Shown here: positions 43,031 to 52,883 of the stretch, in pieces
Position numbering within the stretch: the first letter of the stretch is position 1
How the letters are laid out: each line of letters starts with the position of its first letter
Assembly: GCA_021819135.1 (NCBI GenBank)
Contig: JAKASE010000010.1
Location: 1 to 64,000, forward strand
DNA length: 64,000 bases
Direction of reading: 5' to 3'
DNA from: Thermoplasmata archaeon
GTDB lineage: Archaea; Thermoplasmatota; Thermoplasmata; Lutacidiplasmatales; UBA184
Notes under the pieces: model-generated
Seen by the model: the letters and a program-made list of their open reading frames with translations, nothing else
What the model was told of the DNA's origin: nothing
The model's database searches: none
Translations under genes and position numbers: made by a program

Positions 43031-43879
43031 GTGCACCCCCTGCTGCGGATCGTGAGGCCGGCGAACGTGGCGGTCTCGTTCGTGGGCACCGTCGTCGGGG
43101 CCGCCGTGGGCCGGGCCGCGCTGGAGAGCGCCCCGGCCTCGTTCTGGGTGCTCGCCGTCCTTGCGGCGATCTCGACCGCCTGCGTCACGTCGGCCGGGAA
43201 CGTGCTCAACGACCTCCTGGACCGGGAGGTCGACCGCACGAACCACCCGGACCGTCCGCTCGTTACCGGCGAGGTTCGGGTCGACACCGCCCGGGGCCTG
43301 GTCGTGGGGCTGTTCATGGCGAGCCTCTTCGTCGCGCTCCCCGTGATCGCGCTCGAGCCGCTGGTCGGGGTCATCCTGGCTGCGGCGGTGCTCGCCCTGC
43401 TCGGCTACGAGCTCCGGTTCAAGGCGCGCGGGTTCGTCGGCAACCTGGTCATCGCGTTCCTGACCGCGATGGTGTTCCTCTACGGCGGGGCCGCCGTGGG
43501 CCAGGCCACGCTGCTCCTGCCGTTCGCGGGGATGGCGTTCTTCGCGACGCTCGGTCGGGAGGTGATCAAGGACATGGAGGACATCCGAGGCGATGTCGGT
43601 CGAACGACATTACCGATGACCTACGGCATGTCGTTCGCCACCCGGACCGCGCGCGGGGCCGTCCTTGCCGGTGTGGTGCTGAGCGTCCTTCCGCTCGCCT
43701 GGTTCGTATCCGTGACCTCGGTCGCCGGGATTATCTACATCGTCCTGGTCGGGGCCGCCGACGCGGTCTTCGGGGTATCGGTGCGGTACCTTCCCGAGAG
43801 GCTCCACTACGAGCAGACCATGAGCAAGGTGGCGATGACCGTGGCCCTGTTCGCGTTCCTGGCGGTGGCGTTCCGGTGA
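43031..43879 (+). CDS. Digeranylgeranylglyceryl phosphate synthase (UbiA family)
   Basis: 282 residues, GTG start. This membrane prenyltransferase adds the second geranylgeranyl chain to GGGP in archaeal lipid synthesis. The first Asp-rich motif is NVLNDLLDREVDRTNHPDRPL (with the NDxxDxxxD pattern) and the second is REVIKDMEDIRGD. About eight hydrophobic helices are visible. It is followed immediately, by a GTGA overlap, by GGGP synthase, the enzyme one step earlier, which makes this assignment secure within the UbiA family. Confidence 0.93.
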   Translation: MHPLLRIVRPANVAVSFVGTVVGAAVGRAALESAPASFWVLAVLAAISTACVTSAGNVLNDLLDREVDRTNHPDRPLVTGEVRVDTARGLVVGLFMASLFVALPVIALEPLVGVILAAAVLALLGYELRFKARGFVGNLVIAFLTAMVFLYGGAAVGQATLLLPFAGMAFFATLGREVIKDMEDIRGDVGRTTLPMTYGMSFATRTARGAVLAGVVLSVLPLAWFVSVTSVAGIIYIVLVGAADAVFGVSVRYLPERLHYEQTMSKVAMTVALFAFLAVAFR

Positions 43880-44643
43880 CCGGTTCGCACAGTGTGGGAA
43901 AAGTAGAGCAGTACCTCGGCCGGACGCTCGCCGGCGGTCCGATCCACATCACGCTCATCGACCCGGACAAGTCCCCGGGAGATCGGGCCGCCGACGTCGC
44001 CCGCGGCGCCGTCGACCTCGGGAGCCACGTGATCCTCCTCGGGGGGTCGACCGGCATCTCGCGTGACGTGATGGGACGCGCCGCGGCGTCGGTGAAGGCG
44101 GCCGTAAAGGTCCCCGTCGTGATCTTCCCCGAGGGGCCGGGCTCCCTCGCGCCCGAAGCGGACGCGGTCCTCTTCATGAGCCTCCTCAACTCGCGGAACC
44201 TCGATCTCGTCATCCGTACGCACGCCCGGGCAGCACCCGTGGTCCGGGCGATGCGGCTCGAGCCGATCCCGATGGGATACCTCGTCGTCGAACCGGGGAT
44301 GCGGGTCGGCGAGGTCGGCCAGGTCGACGTCGTCGCCCGGGACGATCTCGAGGGGGCGGCGGGGTACGCGCTCGCCGCGCAGTTCCTCGGGATGCGGTTC
44401 GTCTACCTCGAGGCGGGAAGCGGGGCGCCCGCGCCGGTGCCGACGCCGATGGTCACCGCGGTCCGGGAGGCGGTGCATATCCCGGTGATCGTCGGGGGAG
44501 GGATCCGGACCGGCGCCGAAGCCCGGACGCTGCTCGCGGCCGGCGCGAGCGCGCTCGTGACCGGGACGATCACCGAGGAACAGGGGCTCGGCCCGGCGTA
44601 CCGGGCGATCCTCGCGGAGGTGCGTCGCGCCCGTGGTCGCTGA
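43876..44643 (+). CDS. Geranylgeranylglyceryl phosphate synthase
   Basis: 255 residues. It joins geranylgeranyl diphosphate to sn-glycerol-1-phosphate, the first committed step of archaeal membrane lipids. The TIM barrel shows HITLIDPDKSPG near the N-terminus, LLGGSTGIS (phosphate binding), YLEAGSGAP and IPVIVGGGIRTGAEA, all hallmarks of the GGGPS family. It starts at the GTG of the GTGA overlap with the UbiA gene and overlaps the next gene by 11 nt. Confidence 0.96.
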   Translation: MTGSHSVGKVEQYLGRTLAGGPIHITLIDPDKSPGDRAADVARGAVDLGSHVILLGGSTGISRDVMGRAAASVKAAVKVPVVIFPEGPGSLAPEADAVLFMSLLNSRNLDLVIRTHARAAPVVRAMRLEPIPMGYLVVEPGMRVGEVGQVDVVARDDLEGAAGYALAAQFLGMRFVYLEAGSGAPAPVPTPMVTAVREAVHIPVIVGGGIRTGAEARTLLAAGASALVTGTITEEQGLGPAYRAILAEVRRARGR

Positions 44644-46447
44644 GGCGGAGCCCCCGACCGTCTCGCGCCACCGGGACGTGCGCCGGCCGGGGCTCATGAT
44701 CCGCGCGCCGACGCCTCCCGTCACGATCGGGATCGTCGTCGTGCTCGCGGCCGCCCTGGCCGCGCTCCTGTGGCTCCCGAACACGACCCTCTTCCTCGAA
44801 GGGTTCCTCTTCGTCCTGGTCGTGCCGGCGCTCGTCGGCATCCTGGTCACGCCATCGTTCGCGATGGCCCTCGGTGGCCGCTTCGAGTTCCGGCGGTCGG
44901 CGTTCCTCACGCTGACGACCTTCCTCCTCGGACTCCCCCTCGCCGCGATCTGGCGGGGGGCCTACGCGCTAGTGCCGGGCGATGTCCCCGGTCTCCTCTA
45001 CCTCGCGACGTTCCTCGCCGGACCGGTGTTCTGGTTCCGCCACCTGACGCTCTACGGGGTCTCCCGGCCGGGGCACGGCCGGACGGTCGCTGTATCCATC
45101 CTGCCGGTGGCCCTCTACCTGGTCGCGCTCTACCTGCTCATCCCGCCGTCCTTCCACGTCCTCCTGGTCGCGATCGCGTCGCTGGTGATCGCGTTCGGCT
45201 GCGCGCTCTGGCTCCTGCGGGCGTCGGACCGCCCGATGCGGCGCGAGTTCCAGATCTCCGGGGTCGCGCTGATCCGCCCGCTGCTCGACCATGTCGGGCG
45301 CCGGGACTCCGGGGCGACCGCAGCGATCGAGGCGTTCTTCCTCCGGACGGCGATCCCGGCCGACCTCAAGGTGCGACTGATCTCGTTCCGTCGAGAAGGC
45401 CACCCCCCCGTCACGGTGGCTCTCCCCACCGTGCACCCCGGGCCGTTCGCCGCCCTCGGCGCGAGCGACCTGCCGCGGAAGTTCGCGGAGGGGTTGGGCC
45501 CGTCCGCCGGAACCGTGTTCGTGCCCCACACGCCCTCCGACCACGATCTCGATCTCCCCTCGGAGGCCGAGCTCGGGAAGGTGACCGGGGCCGCGAGGAA
45601 CCTTCTCGCCTCGCTCCCGCCTCCGCGCCGGACCCGGTACGGTCCCCTCGTCTCGCCCGGGCCCGACGGCCTCGCCCGGGCCCAGATCCTCGGGGACGTC
45701 GCGCTCGTCCTCGTGACGCAGGCGCCGGCGCCGACCGACGACATCCCGTACAGCCTCGCGGACCGCATTGTCCGGGAGATCGAGGCTCCGGGGAGCCCCG
45801 CGGTGGCGCTCGTGGACGCCCACAACTCCTACGTGGAAGGCCAGGGGGACATCATCTACGGCACGCCGACCGCGGACAAGCTGCTCAAGGACGTGCGCGC
45901 CGCCGTCGCGGCCGCCGAAGCGGCCGCGGGTACGGGCCCGCTCGAGGTCGGTGCGGCGGTCCGGTCGGGCTACTCGATCGGAAGCGACGGGATCGGCCCC
46001 GAAGGGATCCGGGCGCTCGTCGTACGGTGCGGAGGGCGCACGAGCGGCTACGTCGTGATCGACGGCAACAATCTCGTGGTCGGCCAACGGGCCCCGATCC
46101 TGCGGGCGCTCGAGGAGGTCGTGGACGTCGCGGAGGTCCTCACGACCGACAACCACGTCGTCCACGAGGTGGACGGTGGCATCAATCCGGTCGGGGAGCG
46201 CTACCCCCTATCCGACCTCGTGCGGGACGCGAAGGAGGTCCTCACGCGGGCCCTGGCGGATCTCGCGCCGGCCGAGACGCGGACCGGCCAAGTGGACGTG
46301 CCCGACGTGAGGGTCCTTGGGCCGGGTCTTACCGCTCGGCTTTTGACCTCCCTCGGCGACACCCTATCGATGTTCACGAACATGTTCCCGGCGACCCTCC
46401 TCCTGCTCCTACTCGGTACCCTGCTCGTCACCTACGCGCTCCGTTAG
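44633..46447 (+). CDS. DUF2070 membrane protein
   Basis: 604 residues from the GTG at 44633. The N-terminal 190 residues hold six or so TM helices. The long soluble part matches archaeal DUF2070 with HPGPFAALGASDLPRKFAE, VPHTPSDHDLDLPSE, VDAHNSYVEGQGDI and TTDNHVVHEVDGGINPVG, a conserved His/Asp-rich pattern suggesting a metal-dependent hydrolase-like centre. A final TM helix ends the protein. The function is not known. Its position inside the ether-lipid operon suggests a role at the membrane or in lipid handling; this is inference. Confidence 0.9.
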   Translation: MVAEAEPPTVSRHRDVRRPGLMIRAPTPPVTIGIVVVLAAALAALLWLPNTTLFLEGFLFVLVVPALVGILVTPSFAMALGGRFEFRRSAFLTLTTFLLGLPLAAIWRGAYALVPGDVPGLLYLATFLAGPVFWFRHLTLYGVSRPGHGRTVAVSILPVALYLVALYLLIPPSFHVLLVAIASLVIAFGCALWLLRASDRPMRREFQISGVALIRPLLDHVGRRDSGATAAIEAFFLRTAIPADLKVRLISFRREGHPPVTVALPTVHPGPFAALGASDLPRKFAEGLGPSAGTVFVPHTPSDHDLDLPSEAELGKVTGAARNLLASLPPPRRTRYGPLVSPGPDGLARAQILGDVALVLVTQAPAPTDDIPYSLADRIVREIEAPGSPAVALVDAHNSYVEGQGDIIYGTPTADKLLKDVRAAVAAAEAAAGTGPLEVGAAVRSGYSIGSDGIGPEGIRALVVRCGGRTSGYVVIDGNNLVVGQRAPILRALEEVVDVAEVLTTDNHVVHEVDGGINPVGERYPLSDLVRDAKEVLTRALADLAPAETRTGQVDVPDVRVLGPGLTARLLTSLGDTLSMFTNMFPATLLLLLLGTLLVTYALR

Positions 46448-46457
46448 GGAGGACGGG

Positions 46458-48089
46458 ATGGCGGGTTCCGCGGCCCAGGGAACGGGGACCGACCCCGGTG
46501 CCGGGCTCGGGAGCGAGGAGGCGTTGCGTCTCCTCGCCCAGCTCATCGCGATCGCGCCCACGAACCTCGAGGACCCGCTCCACGGACGCTGGGAGAAGCC
46601 CCACTACGGCCGGGCCTCCGAGGCGATCGTCCGGGCCGCCCGGTCGCTCGGCCTCGCGACCCGGATCTACGACCCGACCCTCTCGGGGGCGCCCGGGGTC
46701 GACTGGCACGGGGCGAGCCGCCCGAACGTCATCATCGACCTGGACGTCGGGGCGAAATCGACGGTGCTGATCCTCGCGCACTACGACGTCGTGCCGGTCC
46801 CGGCGGAGCAGCGCGCGCGGTGGAAGAGCCCGCCGCATACGCTCACCCAGCGGGCGGACGGCCGACTGTATGCCCGGGGCTCGAACGACGACCTCGGGAG
46901 CGGGGTCGTCGCATCGCTCACGGCGCTCGGGCATCTGGTCGACGCGAAGGACCTCCGGCACAATGTCCGGCTCCTGGTCTGTTGCGACGAAGAGACCGGC
47001 GGCCAGGGCGGGATCGACGCGATCCGAGACCACGATGACGCGCTCCCGCCCGACGACCCCGAGCGGATCCTGCGGGCCGACGTGGCGCTCATCCCGGACG
47101 GAAGCCCGGAGACGACGGCCGGCTCGAGCGGCATCGCGTTCCTGGAGGCCTCGTTCGAACGGCCGATCCCGCTCGCGCAAGCGCTTGCCGCGGGCGCTTC
47201 GCTCGTGGACCTGCACGAGCTCGCCAGGAGCTGGCGGTCGGTCTACACGTCGCCGGACTGGCCGGACCGTCACGCGCCCGAGCCGGTCCTGACCGGCCGG
47301 GCGACGGTGACCCAGTTCGACCTCGGCGACGCGAAGATCGACCCGGACCGGGTCGGCCTCCTCGAGGCCCATGCCGAGACCGATGCGGCGAACCAGGTCG
47401 CCCGCGCCGTCACGCTCCTCTTCGGCGGCCCGGCCCGACCGCTCGACGAGCTGCGAGCGCAGCTCGTGCCCCTCGTGCGCCCGCCGTACCGGCTCGAGCC
47501 GGTGGGCGCCTCCGCGCTGGATATCCCTCCCGGGGTGCGCGCCATCCAGGTGATCGGCGAGGCGACGCACGGCGGGTACCCGCACCGCGGGCACAACCCG
47601 GTCCCCGAGGCGATCCGTCTGCTCACCCTCGCGGCCGAGCGGGGACACATCGACGGTCGGTCGATCGGGGTCGCGAGCTTCACGGTCGATCTGCGATTGA
47701 TCCCCGAGATGGAGCTCGAGGAGGCGCTCGACCGCGTCCGGGAGCGGCTCGACGCCGATCCCGCGGTCCGCGCCTCCGGCATGAAGGTCGAGGCGCCCCC
47801 GGGCCGCCGCCGGGCCGGCTACGCGGTCGCGGTCGATCACCCGGCGGTCGAGAAGCTCGCGCGGACCCTGAAGGCGACGTTCGGCGTCTCGGGGGTCTAC
47901 GGGGAGTACGGCGGGACCGACGCGAGCGCGCTCCGGGGCCTCGCGACCCCGGCCGGCGACCCCCTCCCCGCTCTCGTGTTCGGCAGCATGGACCCGGCGT
48001 CGCACATCCACGACGCCGAGGAGAGCCTCGACCCTCGCCTGTTCCGCGGCGTGGTCGAGACGATCGAGCGGTACCTTCGAGAGCCGTAG
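46458..48089 (+). CDS. M20-family metallopeptidase
   Basis: 543 residues from the ATG at 46458. A dizinc exopeptidase or deacylase of the ArgE/DapE/carboxypeptidase group. Metal ligands are recognisable: LAHYDVVPV (His, Asp), ARGSNDDLGSGV (bridging Asp), CDEETGGQGG (Glu pair) and the late HIHDAEESL (His). The lid domain contains GEATHGGYPHRGHNP. It is longer than most DapE proteins, with an insertion near residues 210-330. The substrate is unknown. It sits between DUF2070 and carS in the lipid operon. Confidence 0.88.
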   Translation: MAGSAAQGTGTDPGAGLGSEEALRLLAQLIAIAPTNLEDPLHGRWEKPHYGRASEAIVRAARSLGLATRIYDPTLSGAPGVDWHGASRPNVIIDLDVGAKSTVLILAHYDVVPVPAEQRARWKSPPHTLTQRADGRLYARGSNDDLGSGVVASLTALGHLVDAKDLRHNVRLLVCCDEETGGQGGIDAIRDHDDALPPDDPERILRADVALIPDGSPETTAGSSGIAFLEASFERPIPLAQALAAGASLVDLHELARSWRSVYTSPDWPDRHAPEPVLTGRATVTQFDLGDAKIDPDRVGLLEAHAETDAANQVARAVTLLFGGPARPLDELRAQLVPLVRPPYRLEPVGASALDIPPGVRAIQVIGEATHGGYPHRGHNPVPEAIRLLTLAAERGHIDGRSIGVASFTVDLRLIPEMELEEALDRVRERLDADPAVRASGMKVEAPPGRRRAGYAVAVDHPAVEKLARTLKATFGVSGVYGEYGGTDASALRGLATPAGDPLPALVFGSMDPASHIHDAEESLDPRLFRGVVETIERYLREP

Positions 48090-48099
48090 CGGGGCCCCG

Positions 48100-48675
48100 G
48101 TGCTCGACCCGTTCTTCTCGAGCGCCCTCGCGGTCCTGTGGGTGCTCCTGCCGACGTACATCGCGAACGCCTTCGCGACCCTCCCGCGCGGCCGGGGTCC
48201 GCCGATGGACTTCGGCAGGAACTGGGGGGACGGGCGACGCCTCCTCGGCCCCTCCAAGACCTGGTCCGGGTTCCTCTTCGCCGGGTTCGCGGCGATGCCG
48301 TTCGGCCTCCTCGAGGCCTGGCTCATCCTCCTCGCGCCCCCGAACTGGAAGCTCGTGCCGGTCCTCGCGCCCACGGTCGCCGGCGCGGTCCCGCTCGCGG
48401 CGATCCTGACGTTCGGGGCGATGTCGGGCGACGCGATCGGCTCGTTCCTGAAGCGGCGCCTCGGCCGCGAGAGCGGCACCCGCACCCTCTTGCTCGACCA
48501 GCTGCCGTTCGTCCTCGTGCCGATCGGCCTCGGCTTCGCGTTCTACCCGTCGCTCTTCGCGTCGATCTTCCTCGCCTGGCAAGCGGTCTTATGGCTCATC
48601 GTGTTCACGCTCGGGCTGCACGCGGCCTTCAACTGGGTCGGCTACAAGGCCGGGCTGAAGCGGGTGCCTTGGTGA
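48100..48675 (+). CDS. carS: CDP-archaeol synthase
   Basis: 191 residues, GTG start. It activates unsaturated archaetidic acid with CTP to form CDP-archaeol, the third step of the pathway after the two enzymes 4-5 kb upstream. Family marks are the N-terminal LPTYIANAFATLP, DFGRNWGDGRRLLGPSKTWSG, and the conserved GAMSGDAIGSFLKRRLGRESG loop followed by LLDQLPFVLVP. About five TM helices. The stop overlaps the pyrE start by one base. Confidence 0.95.
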   Translation: MLDPFFSSALAVLWVLLPTYIANAFATLPRGRGPPMDFGRNWGDGRRLLGPSKTWSGFLFAGFAAMPFGLLEAWLILLAPPNWKLVPVLAPTVAGAVPLAAILTFGAMSGDAIGSFLKRRLGRESGTRTLLLDQLPFVLVPIGLGFAFYPSLFASIFLAWQAVLWLIVFTLGLHAAFNWVGYKAGLKRVPW

Positions 48676-49226
48676 TGGCGAGCGAGGAAGGGACGGGACC
48701 GAGCCGAGCGGAGATCCTCCGCCTGCTGCTCGACGCGCAGGCGGTCCGGTTCGGCGACTTCACGCTCACCTCGGGGGAGAAGAGCGACGTATACATCGAC
48801 GTGAAGCGGGCGTGGACCGACCCCGGTCGGCTCGCGACAATCGCCCACGCGCTCGCGCTCCGCGTCGGTTCGGAGGAGCGGCTCGCCGGGATGGAGCTCG
48901 GCGCCGTCCCGCTCGTTGTCGCGACCGCGCTCGAGACGCGGCGGCCGTACGTGGTCCTCCGAAAGGCGGCGAAGGAGCACGGGACGAAGCAGGCGTTCGA
49001 GGGGGAGATCCCGGCGGGTAGCCGCGTGCTCCTGATCGAGGACGTCTCGACCACCGGCGGGAGCAGCATCCGGTCGGTCGAGATCGTCCGGGCGGCCGGT
49101 GGGATCGTCGACCGGGCCCTGGTCGTCGTCGACCGGGAGGTCGGTGCGCGCGAGCGGCTCGCCGAGAAGGGCGTCCGGCTCGAGCCCCTCCTGACCCTCT
49201 CCGAGATGCGGAGCGCCCGACGGTGA
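48675..49226 (+). CDS. pyrE: Orotate phosphoribosyltransferase
   Basis: 183 residues. It converts orotate and PRPP to OMP in pyrimidine synthesis. The type I PRTase signature is VLLIEDVSTTGGSS (PRPP-binding loop), preceded by the family start FGDFTLTSGEKSDVYIDVKRA and the catalytic-loop region VVLRKAAKEHGTKQAFEG. The length is typical of archaeal enzymes. Start ATG at 48675, placed by the one-base overlap with carS; it overlaps endA by 4 nt (GTGA). Confidence 0.95.
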   Translation: MASEEGTGPSRAEILRLLLDAQAVRFGDFTLTSGEKSDVYIDVKRAWTDPGRLATIAHALALRVGSEERLAGMELGAVPLVVATALETRRPYVVLRKAAKEHGTKQAFEGEIPAGSRVLLIEDVSTTGGSSIRSVEIVRAAGGIVDRALVVVDREVGARERLAEKGVRLEPLLTLSEMRSARR

Positions 49227-50287
49227 GCGGCGTCCTGCTCGAGGACGCGACGGTCCAGTTCGACGACCCGGCCGAAGCGAGCAGCATCTACGGCAAGGGC
49301 TACTTCGGCACCCCGAGGACGGGGGGCGGGCTGACCCTCGACCGCTACGAGGCCGTCTACCTCGCCGAGATGGCCCGGGCCTCCGTCGTCGCCCCGTCGG
49401 GCCGGGCGGTGCCGTGGTCGACGATCTTCCGGCGGGCCGTGCGGGTCGACCCCGGCTTTCCCGTTCGGTACCTGGTCTACCGGGACCTCCGGCAGCGGGG
49501 GTACGTGGTCCGGGCGAGCCCTCCGCCGGTCGCGTTCGCGGTCCTGCCGCGGGGGGGCGTGCTCCACAAGACCCCGTCGCGCTACTGGGTCGAGGCGCTC
49601 AGCGAACGGGTCCCGTTCGACCTCGCCCGGCTCTTCGAGCTCGCCGACCGCGCCCAGTCGGCGAAGAAGGCGCTCCTCCTCGGCCTCGTCGACGAGGAGT
49701 CCGACCTCACGTACTACCGGGTCCGGCGCCCCGCCCCGAACGGCGCCCTCCCGCCGCGGCCGCTCACGGAGCCCACGGAGGGCTGGCTCTCCGAGGACCG
49801 CGTGACCGTCCTCGACCCGAAGGCGGTCGAGGAGCTCGGGCGCGAGCTCGCCTACGGGAGCCGCGTCGGGAACCGGCTCGAGCTCAGCCTGCTCGAGGCG
49901 GCGTACCTGGTCGCCAGCGGTCAGCTCACGCTCAAGGAGACGAAGACCGGTCGCTCGCTCCCCCTCGAGCAGCTCGAGCGGCGGGCGCACCGGCTCGACC
50001 CGCGGTTCCTCGAACGGCTGGCGGCGTACCGGGACCTCCGGGGCCGGCACCTTGTCGTCAAGACCGGGTTCAAGTACGGTGCGCATTTCCGCGCCTACCC
50101 CCGCAACCCCGCGAACGCGCACGCCCGCTACCTCGTGCAAGCCGTGCCGAGCGGGCACGTGGCCGCGTGGCCCGAGATCGCCGGAGGCGTCCGGGTGGCG
50201 CAGGGGGTCCGCAAGGAGTTCCTCCTGGCGGGCGTCGGACCCGAGTCGGCGGTCCGGTTCCTGTCCCTTGAGCGGGTGCGCCCGTAG
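49223..50287 (+). CDS. endA: tRNA-splicing endonuclease, duplicated-domain type
   Basis: 354 residues, GTG start. It cuts archaeal tRNA introns at bulge-helix-bulge structures. The length is twice that of the homotetramer type, matching the two-repeat homodimer form of many euryarchaea. The N-terminal half is a degenerate repeat (YLVYRDLRQRGYVVR without catalytic residues). The C-terminal half has the full triad: Tyr in GAHFRAYPR, His in AHARYLVQAV and Lys in QGVRKEFLLA. It would process the candidate tRNA-Glu T-loop intron at 30148-30176. Last gene of the plus-strand lipid operon; convergent with trpA. Confidence 0.95.
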   Translation: MSGVLLEDATVQFDDPAEASSIYGKGYFGTPRTGGGLTLDRYEAVYLAEMARASVVAPSGRAVPWSTIFRRAVRVDPGFPVRYLVYRDLRQRGYVVRASPPPVAFAVLPRGGVLHKTPSRYWVEALSERVPFDLARLFELADRAQSAKKALLLGLVDEESDLTYYRVRRPAPNGALPPRPLTEPTEGWLSEDRVTVLDPKAVEELGRELAYGSRVGNRLELSLLEAAYLVASGQLTLKETKTGRSLPLEQLERRAHRLDPRFLERLAAYRDLRGRHLVVKTGFKYGAHFRAYPRNPANAHARYLVQAVPSGHVAAWPEIAGGVRVAQGVRKEFLLAGVGPESAVRFLSLERVRP

Positions 50288-50313
50288 CGGCCCCCCGGGT
50301 GCTCCCGACGCCG

Positions 50314-51099
50314 CTAGCCGGCCCGGGGTCCGACGACCGACGCTAGCCAGCGACCGACTGCCGCCGGGCGCGGGTCCCGCTGGATCGCCTCCTCGAGGGC
50401 GGTGCCGATGACCACGCCGTCCACCCCGGTGCGGAGGGCCCGCTCGGCGCTCCCGCGGTCCCGGATCCCGAACCCGAGAAGGACCGGAAGCGCCGGCGCC
50501 GCCTCACGGGCCGCCCGAACGAGCGGGGCGAGGTCCGGGGTTCCGGTGCTCGCCGCGCTCCCCGTGGTCCCGTAATAGGAGACGAGGTAGAGGAATCCCC
50601 GGGATGCCCGGGCGATTGCCGCGATCCGCACCGGTGTCGCGCCGGGGGCGGCGAGGAGCACCAGCGCGAGGTCCGCGCGGTGCGACGCGGAGCGCCAGGG
50701 CCCCGACTCCTCGAGCGACAGGTCCGGAACGATCAGGCCCGAGACGCCGCTCCGGGCGAGCGCCGCGAGCCCGGCGGGTAGCGTGTGCCGGAGCACCGGG
50801 TTCGCATACGTCATCACCGCGGTCGGGAGCGAGCGGCTGGCGATCCGGGCCGCGGCCAGGAGGTCCCTCCAGTCCGTGCCGTGCGCGAGCGCCTGGTCCG
50901 CGGCGCCGGCGAGGACCGGTCCGTCGGCGATCGGGTCGGAGAACGGGAAGCCGAGCTCGAGCGCCGTCGCACCGGCGTCCCGGAGGGCCTCGACCGTTCC
51001 GCGCAGTCGTCCCAGACGCCGCCGGTCGACCAGGAGATAAGGCACGACCAGGCGGCGACGGGCCGATCGGGCGTCGGCCAGGGCGTCAGCGAGCCGCAC
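50314..51099 (-). CDS. trpA: Tryptophan synthase alpha chain
   Basis: 261 residues. It cleaves indole-3-glycerol phosphate to indole. The catalytic Glu and Asp lie in [16 protein letters not shown]; the phosphate-binding end [13 protein letters not shown] and DGVVIGTAL are typical. It is the last gene of the long minus-strand aromatic run and overlaps trpB by 14 nt. Confidence 0.96.
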   Translation of the reverse strand: MRLADALADARSARRRLVVPYLLVDRRRLGRLRGTVEALRDAGATALELGFPFSDPIADGPVLAGAADQALAHGTDWRDLLAAARIASRSLPTAVMTYANPVLRHTLPAGLAALARSGVSGLIVPDLSLEESGPWRSASHRADLALVLLAAPGATPVRIAAIARASRGFLYLVSYYGTTGSAASTGTPDLAPLVRAAREAAPALPVLLGFGIRDRGSAERALRTGVDGVVIGTALEEAIQRDPRPAAVGRWLASVVGPRAG

Positions 51100-52243
51100 C
51101 GAGCACCACCCCGAGGTCCTTGTCGCCCCGCCCAGAGAGGGTCACGACAACATGTTGCGTCGAGGGACGCTTCCGTGCCTCGGCGACCGCGGCGAAGAGG
51201 GCATGCGAAGGCTCGAGCGCCGGGAGGATCCCCTCGTCGCGGGCGAGCCAGTGGAACGCGCGGAGCGCGTCCGTGTCGTGCACCGCGATGTACCGGGCGC
51301 GACCGGACTCCTTGAGCCATGCGTGCTCCGGGCCGACACCGGCGTAGTCGAGCCCCGCGGAGATGCTCTCGGTGTCGGAGACCTGGCCGTCCTGGTCCTG
51401 GAGGACGTAGGAGAACGATCCGTGGAGGACCCCGGGACTCCCGGAGGTGAGGGACCCGGCACCTTTCGAGCCGCGGGGGCCGCCGGCCTCGACGCCGAGG
51501 AGCTCGACCTTCGTCCGGAGGAGGGGGCGGAAGGTGCCGATCGCGTTCGACCCGCCGCCGACGCACGCGACGACGAGGTCGGGGAGCCGGCCGAACGCAC
51601 GGACCGACTGGGTGCGGATCTCCCGGCCGATCACGCTCTGGAAGTCGGCGACGATCGCCGGGAACGGGTACGGGCCCACGGCGGAGCCGAGGAGGTAGTG
51701 GGTCGTGCGGACGTTCGCGATCCAGTCACGGAGCGCGGCATTGATGGCGTCCTTGAGCGTCCGCGCGCCGGTCGTTACCGGGATCACCTTCGCGCCCAGG
51801 AGGCGCATCCGCTCGACGTTCGGCTTCTGCCGTTCCATGTCGACCGAGCCCATGTAGACCTCGGTATCGAGGCCGAGCGTCGCTCCGATCATCGCGGTCG
51901 CGACCCCGTGCTGGCCCGCGCCCGTCTCGGCGATCAGCCGGGGCTTTCCCATCCGACGCGCGAGGAGCCCCTGCCCGAGGGCGTTGTTGAACTTGTGCGC
52001 CCCCCCGTGGACGAGGTCCTCCCGCTTGAGCCAGATCTCGGCCCCCCGAGCCCGACGGGTGAGGTTCCGGGCGAAGTAGAGAGGGGTCGGGCGGCCGCCG
52101 AGGGTCTCCGAGAGCCGGCGGAGCTCCCGACGGAACTCGGGGTCGCGCCGGGCCTCCCGCCACGCCCGGTCGAGCTCGTGAAGCGCGGGGACGAGCGTCT
52201 CGGGGACGAACGACCCCCCGAACGGACCGTAGCGCCTAGGCAT
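51086..52243 (-). CDS. trpB: Tryptophan synthase beta chain
   Basis: 385 residues from the ATG at 52243, the length of TrpB1, the form that pairs with TrpA. It joins indole and serine using PLP. The Schiff-base lysine is in [13 protein letters not shown]; the phosphate-binding loop is GGGSNAIG and the substrate motif [12 protein letters not shown] is intact. It overlaps trpF by 8 nt and trpA by 14 nt. Confidence 0.97.
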   Translation of the reverse strand: MPRRYGPFGGSFVPETLVPALHELDRAWREARRDPEFRRELRRLSETLGGRPTPLYFARNLTRRARGAEIWLKREDLVHGGAHKFNNALGQGLLARRMGKPRLIAETGAGQHGVATAMIGATLGLDTEVYMGSVDMERQKPNVERMRLLGAKVIPVTTGARTLKDAINAALRDWIANVRTTHYLLGSAVGPYPFPAIVADFQSVIGREIRTQSVRAFGRLPDLVVACVGGGSNAIGTFRPLLRTKVELLGVEAGGPRGSKGAGSLTSGSPGVLHGSFSYVLQDQDGQVSDTESISAGLDYAGVGPEHAWLKESGRARYIAVHDTDALRAFHWLARDEGILPALEPSHALFAAVAEARKRPSTQHVVVTLSGRGDKDLGVVLGAAR

Positions 52244-52883
52244 GACCCTTCTCGAACGCCTCCACCGCTCGGACGAACGCGCGCATCTTCTCGACGTCCT
52301 TGACCCCCGGCCGGCTCTCAACGCCCGAGGAGACGTCCACGCCCCACGGACGTACCGTGGCGAGCGCGTCGCCGACGTTCTCGGGGGTGAGCCCGCCGGC
52401 GAGGACGAACTTGCGTCCGGGATGGGCATCGACGATCCGCGCGCAGACCTCCCAGTCCGGCCGAGTGCCGTTCCCGCCCGGGAGCGGCTGGCCAGCCGCG
52501 TCGAGATGGACGCGGGAGAAGTCCTCGGCCGGGGGGATCGTCGGCATGGGCGCGTCCGCACCCGCCGGCGCGACCGGCACGGAGGGGACGAGGTGGTGGA
52601 TCTCGAGGAATTCGAGCCCGCCCGGGACCGGTCCGTAGACCTGGACCCGGTCGACGCCGGTCTCGTCGAACAATCGGTGGATCAGCTCGGCGGAGGGCCG
52701 CACGACCACGGCCCAGGCCTCCGCGTCCGGTGGGACGTTCGCGATCAGCTCCGCGGCCCGTTCGGGCGCGAGGTTCCGGGGGGACTGGGGGACGTCGATG
52801 ACGAAGCCCGCTGCCCCCCCGTCCGGGACCTCGGCGAGCGACTCGGGGTCGGTAAGGCCGCAGAACTTGACGAACGTCCTCAT
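52236..52883 (-). CDS. trpF: Phosphoribosylanthranilate isomerase
   Basis: 215 residues from the ATG at 52883, overlapping trpC by 4 nt. The catalytic Cys is in [10 protein letters not shown] at the start and the catalytic Asp region is [24 protein letters not shown] and [16 protein letters not shown] are the phosphate-binding and C-terminal signatures. Confidence 0.95.
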   Translation of the reverse strand: MRTFVKFCGLTDPESLAEVPDGGAAGFVIDVPQSPRNLAPERAAELIANVPPDAEAWAVVVRPSAELIHRLFDETGVDRVQVYGPVPGGLEFLEIHHLVPSVPVAPAGADAPMPTIPPAEDFSRVHLDAAGQPLPGGNGTRPDWEVCARIVDAHPGRKFVLAGGLTPENVGDALATVRPWGVDVSSGVESRPGVKDVEKMRAFVRAVEAFEKGHA

